NCBI GenBank assembly: GCA_016110215.1
Contig: JADWQD010000009.1
Coordinates: forward strand, 126,093-190,092
Direction: 5' to 3'
Source: Capronia americana
Lineage: Eukaryota; Ascomycota; Eurotiomycetes; Chaetothyriales; Herpotrichiellaceae
DNA length: 64,000 nucleotides
Shown here: positions 1 to 10,666 of the stretch, piece by piece
How the letters are laid out: each line of letters opens with the position of its first letter
How positions within the stretch are numbered: the first letter of the stretch is position 1
Program-made: the position numbers and the translations under genes
The notes under the pieces: model-generated
Seen by the model: the letters and a program-made list of their open reading frames with translations, nothing else
The model's database searches: none
Told to the model about the DNA's origin: nothing

Positions 1-85
1 CCAGACTACCAGACTACCAGACTACCAGACTACCAGACTACCAGACTACCAGACTACCAGACTACCAGACTACCAGACTACCAGA
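1..85. repeat. 8-bp tandem repeat (CCAGACTA)n at left edge
   Basis: The first 85 bases are about 10.6 perfect copies of CCAGACTA, then the sequence becomes unique. The array starts at base 1, so its true length is unknown. The unit does not resemble a fungal telomere repeat (TTAGGG). Confidence 0.95.
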
Positions 86-799
86 GTAACGCCGAATCCC
101 AATCCGATTTCTCACTGCCTTTCCTTCACTCCCGTACACTGACTTCGAGGGCCACGGCTACGGTCTGATGCCCTTATATCTTATGTCTCATGTCTCATGT
201 CCCGGGCTTTACCTCTTACCTCTCACGGCTTGAGTCTTAGGTCTTATGCAATTCTTCGTTTCGCCCTTTCATCTCCTCTTCTCCCCTCTCTCTGATGAAG
301 CGTGGATTCGTCTTTCTTCTAGTTCCTGTCCCCTGTCTCCTGTCCTGGCATAGCTCGAGTGCGGCGAGGACAGCGAATAACATCTATATCGCGCAGGCAG
401 GGCTCGTCGGGTTGCGCGAGTGGTGGGCCGACAAGGATACGGGGGACGAGAATCCAAGAGCTTCAAGAGTCCCAGCAGGGCACAAGAGTGAAGTATTAGG
501 ATGTAGGATTATCTTCCCTAAAGCCTAATGTTGGAGAATACAAATACAGATGTATGAATGGCTTCCACCAAGACAAACCCCTCCAGTCGACCACGACCCG
601 AACGTTACAGCCGCTGTCTTCCTCGTCGCTTTCAGGGCCATGGTGATCAATCTCGGCCGTTCAATTTTCCAGCCGCGCGTAAGTGTGAGGTGTTGGGATT
701 CATAGTGCCATTCAGTCGAGTCTAAGGTCCGATAGCCCGAAGTTGTCAATTGCATCGATCAGAACATTCCGGTTAACCCGCAGATTGCAACTACCGTCT
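86..799. other. Intergenic, no supported gene
   Basis: Only short overlapping frames on both strands. Positions 150-300 are rich in C/T words such as repeated 'tctcatgtc'. The part next to 800 is probably the 3' flank of the minus-strand gene at 800-1588. A second open frame on the minus strand (712-960) could be an alternative last exon of that gene. Confidence 0.5.
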
Positions 800-1588
800 T
801 CATCCTCGTCTGTAGGGACAATGACCATCATACAGCTCGAGGTTCGACTCCCCTGTGTTCTCTCCCCTGTCCATTGATTGCTGGTGTAGATTCCCTGGAG
901 CACCGTCTCGACGAACTTGGGGACGTCGTCCGGTCGGATCAGCGAATATGCATATTTGATTTCTGGGTGGAATGAAGTCAGTATGCAATCGTGGGCGCCA
1001 CGAGAATCATCCTTACGCCGAATTTCTCGTGCTGTTGCTGGAAATTAGCTTTCCATCATCATGTGTCTGAGAAAGAGTGAAATACGAACGTTGAGGGAAG
1101 AGTGCGTGCATGAACCTCAAGTACCGGTCGTCCATTGCGAAACCTTGTGCTACCGCCGTTTCTTCAAAGAATCTCCTGGTCGTCGGGTCGAGGTTGAGAC
1201 GATACGGTTCGTAATCTTTGACACCAGTGATGCGGTCCAAGACGTGCTCGATCGTCGTCCTGGCACATTCGGTTGGCGTGAGCGTCAGGGCGGCCGCAAG
1301 GAATATGTCTTCGCTGGCACTTTGGATCTTGCCGTATGCGCGACGGGCCCGGGCGTGCCGCCAGACTGTGACTGTGACCGGCACTGGAGCAGCTTGAGGA
1401 TCCCTTTCCGTCAGAGTCCAGATGAATTTCAGGCGCCCGTTCTGGATGAGTTCTTCGTCACTGGGTGCCAAACCGGTGTCTTGCAATTGCCAGATCTTTT
1501 GGTCAAGTCTCGAAAGGCAATCTCTGGCTTCCCGGCTTGGAATGTCTCCGGTGAAAAGTCTGGGCTGCTGATATATTGCTTGACTCAT
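800..1588 (-). CDS. Hypothetical protein, two exons
   Basis: Not recognised. ATG at 1588 opens a 191-codon frame. A clean intron (963-1016, 54 bp: donor GTAAGG, branch-like TACTGAC, acceptor CCCAG) joins it to 962-800, giving about 244 residues. The first exon encodes a mixed helical protein with a 'LTERDP' stretch, an alanine-rich helix and a 'LDPTTRRFFEE' segment; no signal peptide or membrane segment is visible. The spliced frame ends at TGA 800-802, but another frame runs on through 712, so the C-terminus is uncertain. Ignoring the intron gives a TAA stop immediately after the donor. Being single-strand and isolated in a gene-poor stretch, it may be an orphan gene. Confidence 0.5.
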
Positions 1589-2930
1589 GGTGATATGTTA
1601 GAAGTCCAAAGGGAATGATTTTTCTAGGCTAGGTTGTGTCTAGGCGAGGTGCGTCCAGGCAAGGATGTCTCTACGACAAGGGAGTTTCTAGGATAAAGTG
1701 TAGTGAAGTGAAATGTACCACAGAGGACGATTGAGAGAGAGAGAGAGAGAGAGAGCGTGTGTGTGAGTGAGAGAGAGACAGAGAGAGTGAGAGAGCGCGA
1801 AAGGTCAAAGCACAACCGCCAAGTCCAGTTCTGGTGGTTCGGTGCTGCATTACATCACAACTGCCACTGTTTTCACCTCGTCAAGAGGCAGGCACGTTCA
1901 CATGCGGTGGGATCCAGCAGAGTTTGTCCCTCCCCTCCTTCTTCACGGAGATTTCCTGTCCTGGTGGAGTATGAGCGACCTGAACCAGTGGATGGCAGTG
2001 GTGCTCCCAACTGCCTCTCACCCAAGCATGATTTTGGGTGGCCACTGCAGCGTGAGGAAGTTGAGCAAGGGCAGACACACCTTCATCAAACGGACCCCGG
2101 AGATGCGATATGCTTGCTGAGCAGCCGCGAGGCGGAAACGCCCTGGCTCTTCCACCAAGAAACGGTCCTGCACTTGGACGATTTGGTGTGCCCCATCGAG
2201 CGCCTTCTTTCCATGCCGGGGTGCGTTCACGTGGCAGGTGCCAGCAAGGTACCGAGCTGGTTGTGTGTTGATCCTATCATCGCGACGTTTGCCGTGATGT
2301 CCACATGGACATGGGTGTGGTAGCGAAGGTGTACCACTGCGAGGGAGTTTATCCCGACTATCTCTTGTTCACCACACGCAACCTCATGGTAGCCTTGACC
2401 CCCAACGTGCGAAGTCCACTTCCTGAGCTGCTCGTGTGGATTAGCAAGCATCAAGGGACAAGGCCTTCAATACAAAGGAAACTCACCGTACCGCACTGCT
2501 GGCAGAGGTCCGACACACCCAGCAGCGCATTAGATGGGCTCTGAAGTACAAGACCTGCCTAACTGTCGTCGGCGCAGTCACAGCCGCCACTGTCACTGGC
2601 CGAACTTCGACGCATCAAGGTGACTGTTGAACTTCTAGCAACATGGACGCCCCCAACGCGCCCTGCTAAGAGGAGCAGGTTGTGGGTGTCGACTACTGGT
2701 GGCGAAGCTTTGATATTTGGAGAGTTTGCGGAGTTTGCAGTGTTTGGATGTGGTGACCGAGCCACACACGTGCCACACTCGGTCCCTCCGCCACACTATG
2801 GCGTTGTACGAAAAGGACTTCGTGATAGAAGTCGAAAACTTCTCTTCTACATCGATCCTAGGACCAAACACCCTTCTACAACGTGCCTACTTGCGAGTGT
2901 CAAGCTCACTGGTGGAGTCCCTGCTCTACG
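1589..2930. other. Intergenic with GA microsatellite and coding-like fragments
   Basis: A purine-rich run of GA repeats interrupted by GT lies at about 1733-1799. From 1840 to 2540 both strands carry overlapping frames of 65-110 codons, none with a recognisable domain or clear splice pattern. This may be degraded coding DNA. The last part is the 5' flank of the APH-family gene. Confidence 0.4.
1733..1799. repeat. Imperfect (GA)n/(GT)n microsatellite
   Basis: Low-complexity purine tract, mostly GAGAGA with a GTGTGTGA interruption, visible directly in the sequence. Confidence 0.9.
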
Positions 2931-4567
2931 ATGCCTCCTTGCGACGGTCGACGTACTGTAGACGAGCTCGAGGCGCCATTCAACTGGGCTGATGTTGAGG
3001 CTGAGGATGACAATATGCTCCTACAGCTGCAATGGCCGCGCTTGCAACGGGAGTTTTTGGAGGATCTACAGAGTCGGGAGGACGACATCGAGAGGATAGT
3101 TGCTCACCATGTCCGTCTACAGCGCGGTCAACACTGCGCAGTTGCTCACCATGTCCGCCTGGCTTTGCGGAAGCTTCAACGTCTGTATTCCGATCCAGAT
3201 CGGCGGTCGAAGGGAGCAGCGACTCCTGATGAAATGCCCTCTGCCCCATCGGCTCGGAGGACTGATGGATACGCGACTTTTAGACGAGAAGCTTCGGTGC
3301 GAGGCTGCTTCCTTTGCGTGGATCTCCCAGAATTGCCCTAGAGTCCCGATCCCCCAACTATGCGGATTTGGGCTTCCCAATGGCTTGTCAGTAGGTGTTC
3401 CGGATTTGAATCCAAGGTCCAGGCTCACTGGAACATTAGTTCACCTCTATACCTCGACTTCCTTGGTACGTTTGCGCTTTCGAATACGTGAAAAGAGGTC
3501 TGGCATGGCTGCTTCGGAGGCCGTTTCATCACGCCTTTGTTCCCCGTCGAGATCATACTCCACTCAAGTCCGGCTACCTCCTTATGGATTTTATCGACAC
3601 GAAACAGGGCACGATGTTGTCCAACGTCTGGCCGCTGAGAGCAGATGCCATCCAGCAAAAGCGGAATCTCTACAAGAGTCTGTCCAGGATCATGCTCGAC
3701 CTAGCAATACCGTTGGACAAAATAGGTTCTTTCACCGTCAACGATGATGGTCAGGTGAGCCTCAGTCACCGTCCCTTGACGTTGCGACTTGCCGCCCCGG
3801 AGAATGAAGGTATTCCTACTCAAATCTCACCAAAGACATGTTACTCGAGAACCGACTCGTATCCCCATGACCTCTTACACTGCCATGGCCTGAAATTGCA
3901 ACATCAACCAAACTCTGTCCGATCAAGACTAGACGCCGAAGGGCAAATGGCTGTTCTGACTATTATGCGAAGTTTGACGGCGGATTTGACCCAACGCCAT
4001 CTTCACCACGAACCTTTCATTTTCCGGTTGACCGACCTCCACCCGAGCAATCTCTTTGTCGACCATCATTGTAACATCACGGCCGTCGTTGATCTTGAAT
4101 GGAGTTGCTCTTTACCAATCGAAACGCAACATGCGCCGTTCTGGCTCAGTGGACACGAACTCGACGAGCTGGAAGGCGAAAAGACGGCCGACTTCGACAG
4201 CATGTGTGAAGAGCTTCTTGAAATATTTGAAGAAGAAGATCAACCCGGCGCCCGTGACTCTCCCTTGGCGCCCGGCTTTTGTACAGCATTGATGAAAGCC
4301 GCACTGAAGAGGAAGACGCACTGGTATCGGAGCAGTCTGAACGAGCCGAGAGGAATGTACAATCAGTTCCTCGAACACATCCAACCTCTATTCGCCCCGT
4401 CGCACTCAAGAGGACAGGAAGCAATCCGGTTTCAGGAAGTGATCGCGCCGTACTGGTCCACTGCTACTACCGCTGTCGTCGAAGAAAGATCCGCCATCGA
4501 CACGAATATCTGGAGCACCTACGGACCAAGAGGAGGGAATATTCCATCGGCTGTCCATAAGTTCTGA
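2931..4567 (+). pseudogene. APH-family (aminoglycoside phosphotransferase-like) kinase, frameshifted
   Basis: Fungal member of the APH/choline-kinase-like fold (phosphotransferases of unknown substrate). The N-terminal frame (ATG 2931) includes 'FNWADVE' and 'IERIVAHHVRL'. The next frame carries 'GSFNVCIPI' and 'DEKLRCEAASFAWI'. An intron at 3391-3439 (GTAGGT...TTAG) joins 'GFGLPNGLS' to 'FTSIPRLPWY'. The last exon holds the Brenner-like catalytic loop 'FRLTDLHPSNLFVD' and the metal-binding segment 'AVVDLEWS'. One surplus base within 3141-3150 (...gctcaccatg...) shifts the frame inside the family's conserved N-terminal block; family homology continues on both sides, so this is a real frameshift or an assembly indel. 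A 42-bp direct repeat (3099 and 3141) sits exactly there. Otherwise the length (about 530 residues) and motif order look normal. Tagged pseudogene because the frame is broken as given. Confidence 0.7.
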
Positions 4568-6365
4568 CCGATACTTTTCATCACTCGGGCTGGTTCTGAT
4601 CCGCCTCTCCAAGCCCACACGAATGCTACCCACCTCCCTCCTTCAACGATCGCCGGTACGCTACGAAAGTGGTTGGGCAATGCAGGAATGCGAAGCCATC
4701 TAATGACAAAGCCGTTGTCAGCACTTTAATCGACGAGCGCGAGACTATCGGCGTGACAGGCGCTGTTACGAGCAATGCTGAACTTCGAGTGAGCGAAAGC
4801 ATGCAACATGTGCATGGCAAGATGATCAGAGAGTTTCGAATCGACAGGCGGCAACAAAGTGAAAAGCGTGCGTAAGTAACCTACCCTACTCACAACTTTC
4901 AGGCATGACGGCCTCGATGGCAGCTCGCCAACGACGTCTACGGACATATCAAGCCCGCATGCGACATCAAGTAGCGCAGGCATAAGCCGCTGAACCTGAA
5001 ACTGAACCTTGGATGAGATGGCTCATTCTTCGTTCTGTCATATTGTGTTCCCTTTCCTCATCGCTACCAAAATATAGCTCACCGCCTTTAGGTACTGTTC
5101 CTTGGCCATCGAACGTGGGACATTTATCCGTCGCAACTATTGTACAGTAGCTTGCCGCAAATCGTTCTAGGCAAAGTGAAAACTGCAAATTACTGACACT
5201 GATGAGGAATTGGTGGCTCTGGCTCGGTGAGTCGTTTGGTCTCAACGACCCATCTCATCTCAGGGGCTGGACGTTAGGAGCGCCTACCATGTCTTCGTCC
5301 CCGAAAAGACTACCGAGGCGTCGACGCATAAGCGAGACTCGCCTCTGCGGCCACCGATACTGTACCTAGCCAGCCGCGGATGTCAGCGACTCAGTGACCC
5401 TACGCCAGCGATCCTTCCTTCATTTCTGCAATTTCGCCAACGAAGTCAAACTTGAGAGGCGAGTCAATCAACGGTATATGTCCCTCATCCTCAACCGGAG
5501 CAGAGACATCAGCCAATATTCTCTCATGTCCCTTCCTAGGGACGATTGTGCGCCAAGAATCTCAGGCGAGGTTCAACCACGTGACGCCAAGTCCCAATTT
5601 ACCCAATCGGGTAAACTTCGTGGCACAGCAATCCAATCGGAAATTTTCTATCTTGAAGTATATTCGAACAAATCGCACCTCGAGTCTTTCATTAATTAAT
5701 CTGTTGTGCATCCCTCGCCTTGAGCTGGAGAATGACTGGAATGTCACCAATGAAGAGCCGCTGAATACAGATCGTGCCCTTCTTGACAACTGGTGTGAAA
5801 TCATCGTCACTGGTCGAATGGTGCTAATCTTTCTCTGCTTTTCTCAGCCTCTTGTCAATCTGATAGACACTCAACAAAGTGTTTTGTTTTCCCTATCACG
5901 GTCTTGGATTTAGCAATGATGGGAGCGACTCGAAGAGCCAAACCTTGAGTTTTATTACGGTCTTTGTGGTAAGAGCCAGAGGAATCTGAACTTCAACCAG
6001 ACTTTCTGCAGTGAGGACCTATCTGTGTCTACGGATTGGTCAACCACGTTATGCTTTGCCAGGAGCTGTTCTATTCCTTTCCCCCTTTCCCTTCTAGAGC
6101 TCTGGACTTTCGTCACTTCCTTGATTTCATCTTTATTAGTTCCCGACTTCTCTCTTCCCTTCTCAACGTCAACATTTTCGCGCCGAGCGACCGGCTTCTA
6201 GAAGACCGGCTTCACCTCTCCACGAGCATCCTAGACCACACAATCAATGTCTCAACACCTCGGATTCCAACTTTCGACATCGAACTTGACCCTTCACCAT
6301 CGGATCAGTCGTCGAAATTAAATTTTTACCCTCGACTGCAGTTCTGAGCTCTTGATTTCTCCACA
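4568..6365. other. Intergenic with coding-like, splice-like fragments; no confident gene
   Basis: Plus-strand 4601-4871 reads as coding-like sequence. It can be joined over a very short GTAAGT...TTTCAG gap (4872-4902, 31 bp) to a Ser/Thr-rich tail ending at TGA 4991. A second splice-like pair (GTGAGT near 5227, CTCAG near 5263) precedes another open stretch, 5264-5450. A third acceptor-like polypyrimidine tract with TTCTCAG occurs near 5850. None gives a complete ATG-to-stop model or a known domain. The last 300 bp are the C/T-rich promoter and leader region of the metallophosphoesterase gene. Confidence 0.35.
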
Positions 6366-7343
6366 ATGACGGCAAAGGTTCGGACACGGCTGCTTATTCT
6401 GTCTGACACGCACGGCGAAGATTTCAGCCCTGAGGATCGACCTTGCCAACGATTCGATGTGGTTCTGCATTGTGGTGATCTCGCTGACGGATCAAAGCTA
6501 GAAGAATTCCGATCATCAATCAAAATGCTCAAGAGCATCGACGCACCACTTAAATTGGTTATCGCAGGAAACCACGACTTCACCATGGATATCGCTGCCT
6601 TCGATGCCAAGCTTGCAGAGGCGGCATCGCCCTTGGACCCTGAGATTGTGGCTCGAGAGTACGGCACTTTAGGTCAGGCACGGCAGCTATTCGAAGACGC
6701 AAGGAGTGAAGGTATCGTCTTTCTCGATGAGGGAACCCACCGCTTTACGTTGGCAAATGGAGCCATGCTAAAAGTCTATGCCAGTCCATACACCCCAGCT
6801 CTAGGCGCGTGGGGCTTTCAATATCACCCGAACCAAGGCCACAAATTCGATATCGAGCAAGGAACCGACATCGTCATGACTCATGGCCCTCCAAAGGGAA
6901 TCATGGACTTCACTTACGGTCGCGAACGGGCAGGCTGCCCTAATCTTTTCGCCGCAATCGCCGAAGCCCGACCCCGCATCCACTGCTTTGGTCATATCCA
7001 TGAAGGTTGGGGTGCAAAGGTGGTCACCTGGAAAGATAGTGGAATCGACGAACCGTCCCACTTCACCGCCATCGACAACGAAAACTCCCCAGTGATCGAG
7101 AGGTTAGCTGCGCTCAAGTCAAACGCATTAGAGTCGGACGAAAAGGCAGAGGAAAGAAGAGCGAGACTGGAAGAACTAGATCGCAATAAGTGCTCGACAA
7201 CGAGCCACTGTACACAAGATGAATATCCGCTTCAGGCGGGCAAGGAGACATTGTTCGTCAACGCCGCCATCATGGGAGACGAAGACGTTATACAAAGACC
7301 TTGGTTGGTCGACATCGAGCTTCCGAAGCACACGGGGCAGTAG
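6366..7343 (+). CDS. Calcineurin-like metallophosphoesterase (MPPED/UPF0046 type)
   Basis: Intronless 325-residue protein starting at ATG 6366 (context ACAATGAC). The metallophosphoesterase signature is complete. Motif I is SDTH (13-16), motif II is GDLAD (37-41) and motif III is GNHD (68-71). A His-bearing MTHGPP (171-176) and GHIHEGWG (209-216) complete the dinuclear metal site. This layout matches the eukaryotic MPPED1/2-like and fungal calcineurin-like phosphoesterase family; known members hydrolyse phosphodiesters or phosphomonoesters, and the substrate here is unknown. No signal peptide, so probably cytosolic. A charged helical insert (EKAEERRARLEELDR) lies near residues 255-275, with a C-terminal extension ending in VDIELPKH. 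All metal ligands are present, so it should be active. Confidence 0.92.
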   Translation: MTAKVRTRLLILSDTHGEDFSPEDRPCQRFDVVLHCGDLADGSKLEEFRSSIKMLKSIDAPLKLVIAGNHDFTMDIAAFDAKLAEAASPLDPEIVAREYGTLGQARQLFEDARSEGIVFLDEGTHRFTLANGAMLKVYASPYTPALGAWGFQYHPNQGHKFDIEQGTDIVMTHGPPKGIMDFTYGRERAGCPNLFAAIAEARPRIHCFGHIHEGWGAKVVTWKDSGIDEPSHFTAIDNENSPVIERLAALKSNALESDEKAEERRARLEELDRNKCSTTSHCTQDEYPLQAGKETLFVNAAIMGDEDVIQRPWLVDIELPKHTGQ

Positions 7344-7392
7344 TCTTTCCAAAATCCGTCGAGCAATGCAAATTATGATATGCTGAAATGAC

Positions 7393-7744
7393 ATGCAGAA
7401 GACGCCCTCTCGGCTTCTTGCTTCTGTACGGTGGCCTGACTGCTTGGGCACAGAAGACCGGACGCCAGCTTCGACGACCGATCGGAAGATGCTCGAGATT
7501 TATCATGTTGCAAGCTTGACCCGCCGCAACAAATTTGTTGCGGAAGGAGATGCTCGATTCTACGCCGCAGCAGTCACCAAGGTGAGTTCAAGCAGTGCTG
7601 TCAGGACTGAACAAGCAGAGATCCGCGTGGGTAGAGTGTGAGGACGGCTGTGCTGATGTGCAAAGCCCTCCTTTCCTCTTGCAACGGCCTCATCGCTCAA
7701 CTCCAGGTCCGGACCTGGTTCGGGGCTCCGATCTTCCTGGTTGA
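7393..7744 (+). CDS. Putative small protein, two exons
   Basis: ATG at 7393 (or the in-frame ATG at 7489) opens a frame whose 7489-7581 part reads as ordinary protein (MLEIYHVASLTRRNKF...). It ends at a strong donor AAG|GTGAGT. A branch-like ACTGAAC and acceptor AAGCAG follow, giving a 37-bp intron (7582-7618), after which the frame continues to TGA 7742. Product 104 or 72 residues, no known domain. The intron is shorter than the others here (46-57 bp), which weakens the model. It lies 50 bp after the metallophosphoesterase stop and could instead be that gene's 3' UTR. Confidence 0.3.
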
Positions 7745-9871
7745 GAGTGTCCGCCCTCTCTTTCCCCTACGAGCTTCAACCAATGCTTGTACTGTCGAGA
7801 AGGTAGATAAGCAGGGGAACCAGGTCCACCTTGGATGAGCCGGTCCCACGGCGTCACCTGCCCGGCCGGCTCTTCCTCTCGATATGTCGTGAAGACTGAA
7901 GGATGTCGTCGTACTCATCCCGTGAGACATGGAACAGGGTCGCATCCTTCTTCAATCTCATCAAGAAACCAGCGGAGATGCCTCTCGTCGTCTGTGGGAA
8001 ATCATGAAAAATCTCCTCCCCAAAACTCGTCCGTTGCGCAACACCAACAAAGCAGACGGAGAGATGTCGAAGGTTGGTTATGCCGTCAAATGATTGCTGG
8101 TCCTGTGCGTGACGGAGGGAGGACTTCGGCACGACCAGCCTCACATCTGGTGGCAGGACCTGCCGGGACTGGTACACTTCGTGGTATAGGGGAAAGCACA
8201 ACAGCCAGGTTTCATAGTAGCCCTGATGCGGCGCTTCCCGAATACCCTGAATGAGTTGTTCCATCGGTCTTTCGCTCGATGGGCGCGGTCTTGTCAGCGA
8301 GAAAGTGAACGAGGTCTCGCCACTCTAGGGCTGCTGCTTGCACGACGGCTTCTCGATCGCGCATGGCTGTGCGAGCAACATCACGTTCCTTACGCCTTGA
8401 GCTTGGGAACCGGTCGATTCGAACCAGTTGGCTATTTTGGCACTCAGATCCTGGTACATGATATCATCTACGTTGCCCGGCCTTGAGGAACTCGATGTTC
8501 AGCATCGAATTCAATCATTCCTGTTTCCAGGGATCGTCCACCCGACTTGTACAGTTTTTTACAAGTTCCACGTCAGCTCGATGCGACAACGAGGCGGCGG
8601 CCTTGCTTATCTCCATGCCAGCCGCGACATGACAGTTTTACGATCATTACTTCGATTACAATCACAGGCACACCCTCCGGGAGTGGACCGTAAGCTCGTA
8701 TCACACGCGCATCGCAGAATCTACTCTCCTCGTCGTATCGCATATAAGGATAGGACGACATATCGCGGTCGCTACTTCTCTGCTACCTGTTCCTGTTGAC
8801 ATCTGTCTCGTACAGCTAAGAGCAAGGGCCGTCTGGTTGTTCTTGCCACGAGATATGCCCCCGGATACCTGGTTCCTACCCAGGGAGGTTCCAGACGATA
8901 CCCCCTATCGACGGCCCCTATGGTGGTTACCGGAGGACCCCAATATATTCTCCAGCATATGATTTCCGGGAATCCTGGTGACGGCGAACGGTTTGTGTCT
9001 CACCTGGAGGTTATGGACAGTCGACATCCCTAAGAAAGACTGGCGGTAGACGCAGAGCGACGTAATCAAGGTCTTTTCGGACACGCGACAGGAACGACGC
9101 GAAGATTGAGAATGGTCTGCCCACCTATACATATACCACTGCAGGTGCCCCAATAGATCACCGTTATTTCATCGCTACAGCGTTTCTCGTCCTTCTCGTG
9201 GTCGTCTGACCGAACCCAATGCCATCGAGCGATCCAGCATGATAACTCATGAGGCATAGATTGGGATACTGAAAGGCGAAAGAGTGACGCCCAAAGGTGT
9301 TTTGCCGTGCCCGGCGTAAAGGCCCGTAGAACGACTTGATCTGCACAATGGCGTTCGACAGCCTCGGTGACTCCCAACTGCGGCAAGCAGTCACCCTTGG
9401 ACCCGGGTGCGGTAAGTCCGTCGGTAGCCACCATAGCCTTGCTGAGCCATTGTAGGTTCAGCGTCGATGTGACGATATGGCATAGACTTCGACTCGGAGG
9501 CCGCACCTGTATCACCTCCTTCCTGGGACGCAATACCGTAGCAGCCGCAGAGGAGCTTGCGGTTTTGGTGCTGAAACAATCGATTGGAACCAGATTCGCA
9601 GATCCTTGCAATCTAGCAGGCAAGTTCTCATCCCTTGTTGCAGAATTGGCTGGTACTCTGCTCAGGAGCGGACATCGTGGCCGAAGGAGACAGCAAATGA
9701 AGACATCTCTAGTTGCAAGACTGCATCACGAATTCGTCTCGTGCCAAGCATTCCAGGCAAATGGCAATCACAACCTGGAGCTGATAGGCAAAGACGTTTT
9801 CAATCGAGCCCCACGGATCAACTCGGCCACTCCTTTCTCGCAAAAATTGACGAGTCTCCCTCAACAACTGC
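7745..9871. other. Intergenic with broken coding-like sequence
   Basis: The minus strand from 8480 to 7854 reads as protein-like in three successive frames (see the pseudogene entry). Plus-strand 8573-8760 and 8850-9050 and minus-strand 9164-9623 also carry overlapping open stretches with no recognisable domain. No complete gene can be supported. Confidence 0.4.
7854..8480 (-). pseudogene. Possible relic gene, frames shift twice
   Basis: Reading leftwards on the minus strand, one frame gives 'MYQDLSAKIANWFESTG'. A second gives 'AVVQAAALEWRDLVHFLADK'. A third gives 'MEQLIQGIREAPHQGYYETW' and stays open for 136 codons to TGA/TAA near 7854. The three pieces follow in order with frame changes near 8400 and 8270 and no good splice sites between them. 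This suggests an eroded gene of unknown family, or short introns that I cannot resolve. Confidence 0.3.
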
Positions 9872-10666
9872 TCAAATGTTTGGGCAAGGCCAAAGTCGCC
9901 GGAGACCGTTCCGAGTTGCCGTCCTTAGAGCTGGGAAATCATACCATGACAATGGCTGGGATTGCTGTACACCTATGGAAATTAAATCTTGTTCCAGATC
10001 GCTCATCGACTCGTATCGTCCCTGCCAACAACCCATGATTATGGGGCGGAAGCGTAGATTTTCCACGGATGGAAAGAGTCGTTGGCGATACATGTCCTCT
10101 ATGTATGACATTTTTCCGTCCTGCGACATGTGCTTAGTCTCGTTGTAGAACGGCGGTGCGCCTGTCTCGATTTCGAACACGGTACAGCCAAAAGCAAAGA
10201 TACCAATTGCCCGGCTAATAGGAGGATCCGGATGCTCTGGTGGTCGATAACTGTACTCGTCATAGTTCGCCAATACTTCTTGGTCGTCGATTTGAGAGCC
10301 ACCAAAGTCAAGCCACATTGCGACATCATCTTCGGAGACGATAACGTTGGCAGCGTTGAGATCGGCGTGTATGACATTGTTATCATGCACGTACTGCAGA
10401 CCACAGGCGAGTCCACTGACCCATTTTTCTTGCTGTTCCTTTGAGATGTCGCCCTCTTTTAGTATTTCTCGCAGACATCGTCCCGCCTGCAGAACAATTG
10501 TTGTGTCCTGGACATCAAGCAAATCTACCACATTTGGATGCCGGCCTAGTCGCCGCAAGACGTTGCATTCTCGGATGAAATTCTCGTCATTGCCGCTGTA
10601 TAGTTTTGCAGCTCGATTGCTGGTGATGATTATTCTAGCAGTTGATCCCTGAATGTGCTTCGGCAT
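9872..10666 (-). CDS. Protein-kinase-like protein, minimal kinase domain
   Basis: Single-exon 264-residue protein from ATG 10666, consisting almost wholly of a small protein-kinase fold. Beta-3 lysine AAKLY (K21), alpha-C glutamate RECNVL (E33), catalytic loop HADLNAAN (H100-N107, an HAD variant of HRD), DFG (120-122) and an APE-like RPPEH (141-145) are all visible. The glycine loop is weak (IQGSTARI, residues 5-12), and the C-lobe ends soon after helix H, so the domain is compact. This type is common in filamentous fungi, often in many copies, and its targets are mostly unknown. The essential Lys, Asp and Asn residues are intact, so activity is plausible. No membrane segment. Confidence 0.8.
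   Translation of the reverse strand: MPKHIQGSTARIIITSNRAAKLYSGNDENFIRECNVLRRLGRHPNVVDLLDVQDTTIVLQAGRCLREILKEGDISKEQQEKWVSGLACGLQYVHDNNVIHADLNAANVIVSEDDVAMWLDFGGSQIDDQEVLANYDEYSYRPPEHPDPPISRAIGIFAFGCTVFEIETGAPPFYNETKHMSQDGKMSYIEDMYRQRLFPSVENLRFRPIIMGCWQGRYESMSDLEQDLISIGVQQSQPLSWYDFPALRTATRNGLRRLWPCPNI

Noticed and set aside
835..860. GGTTCGACTCCC, resembling a tRNA B box
   Set aside because: No A box or foldable acceptor and T stems around it, and it lies at the end of a putative coding exon.
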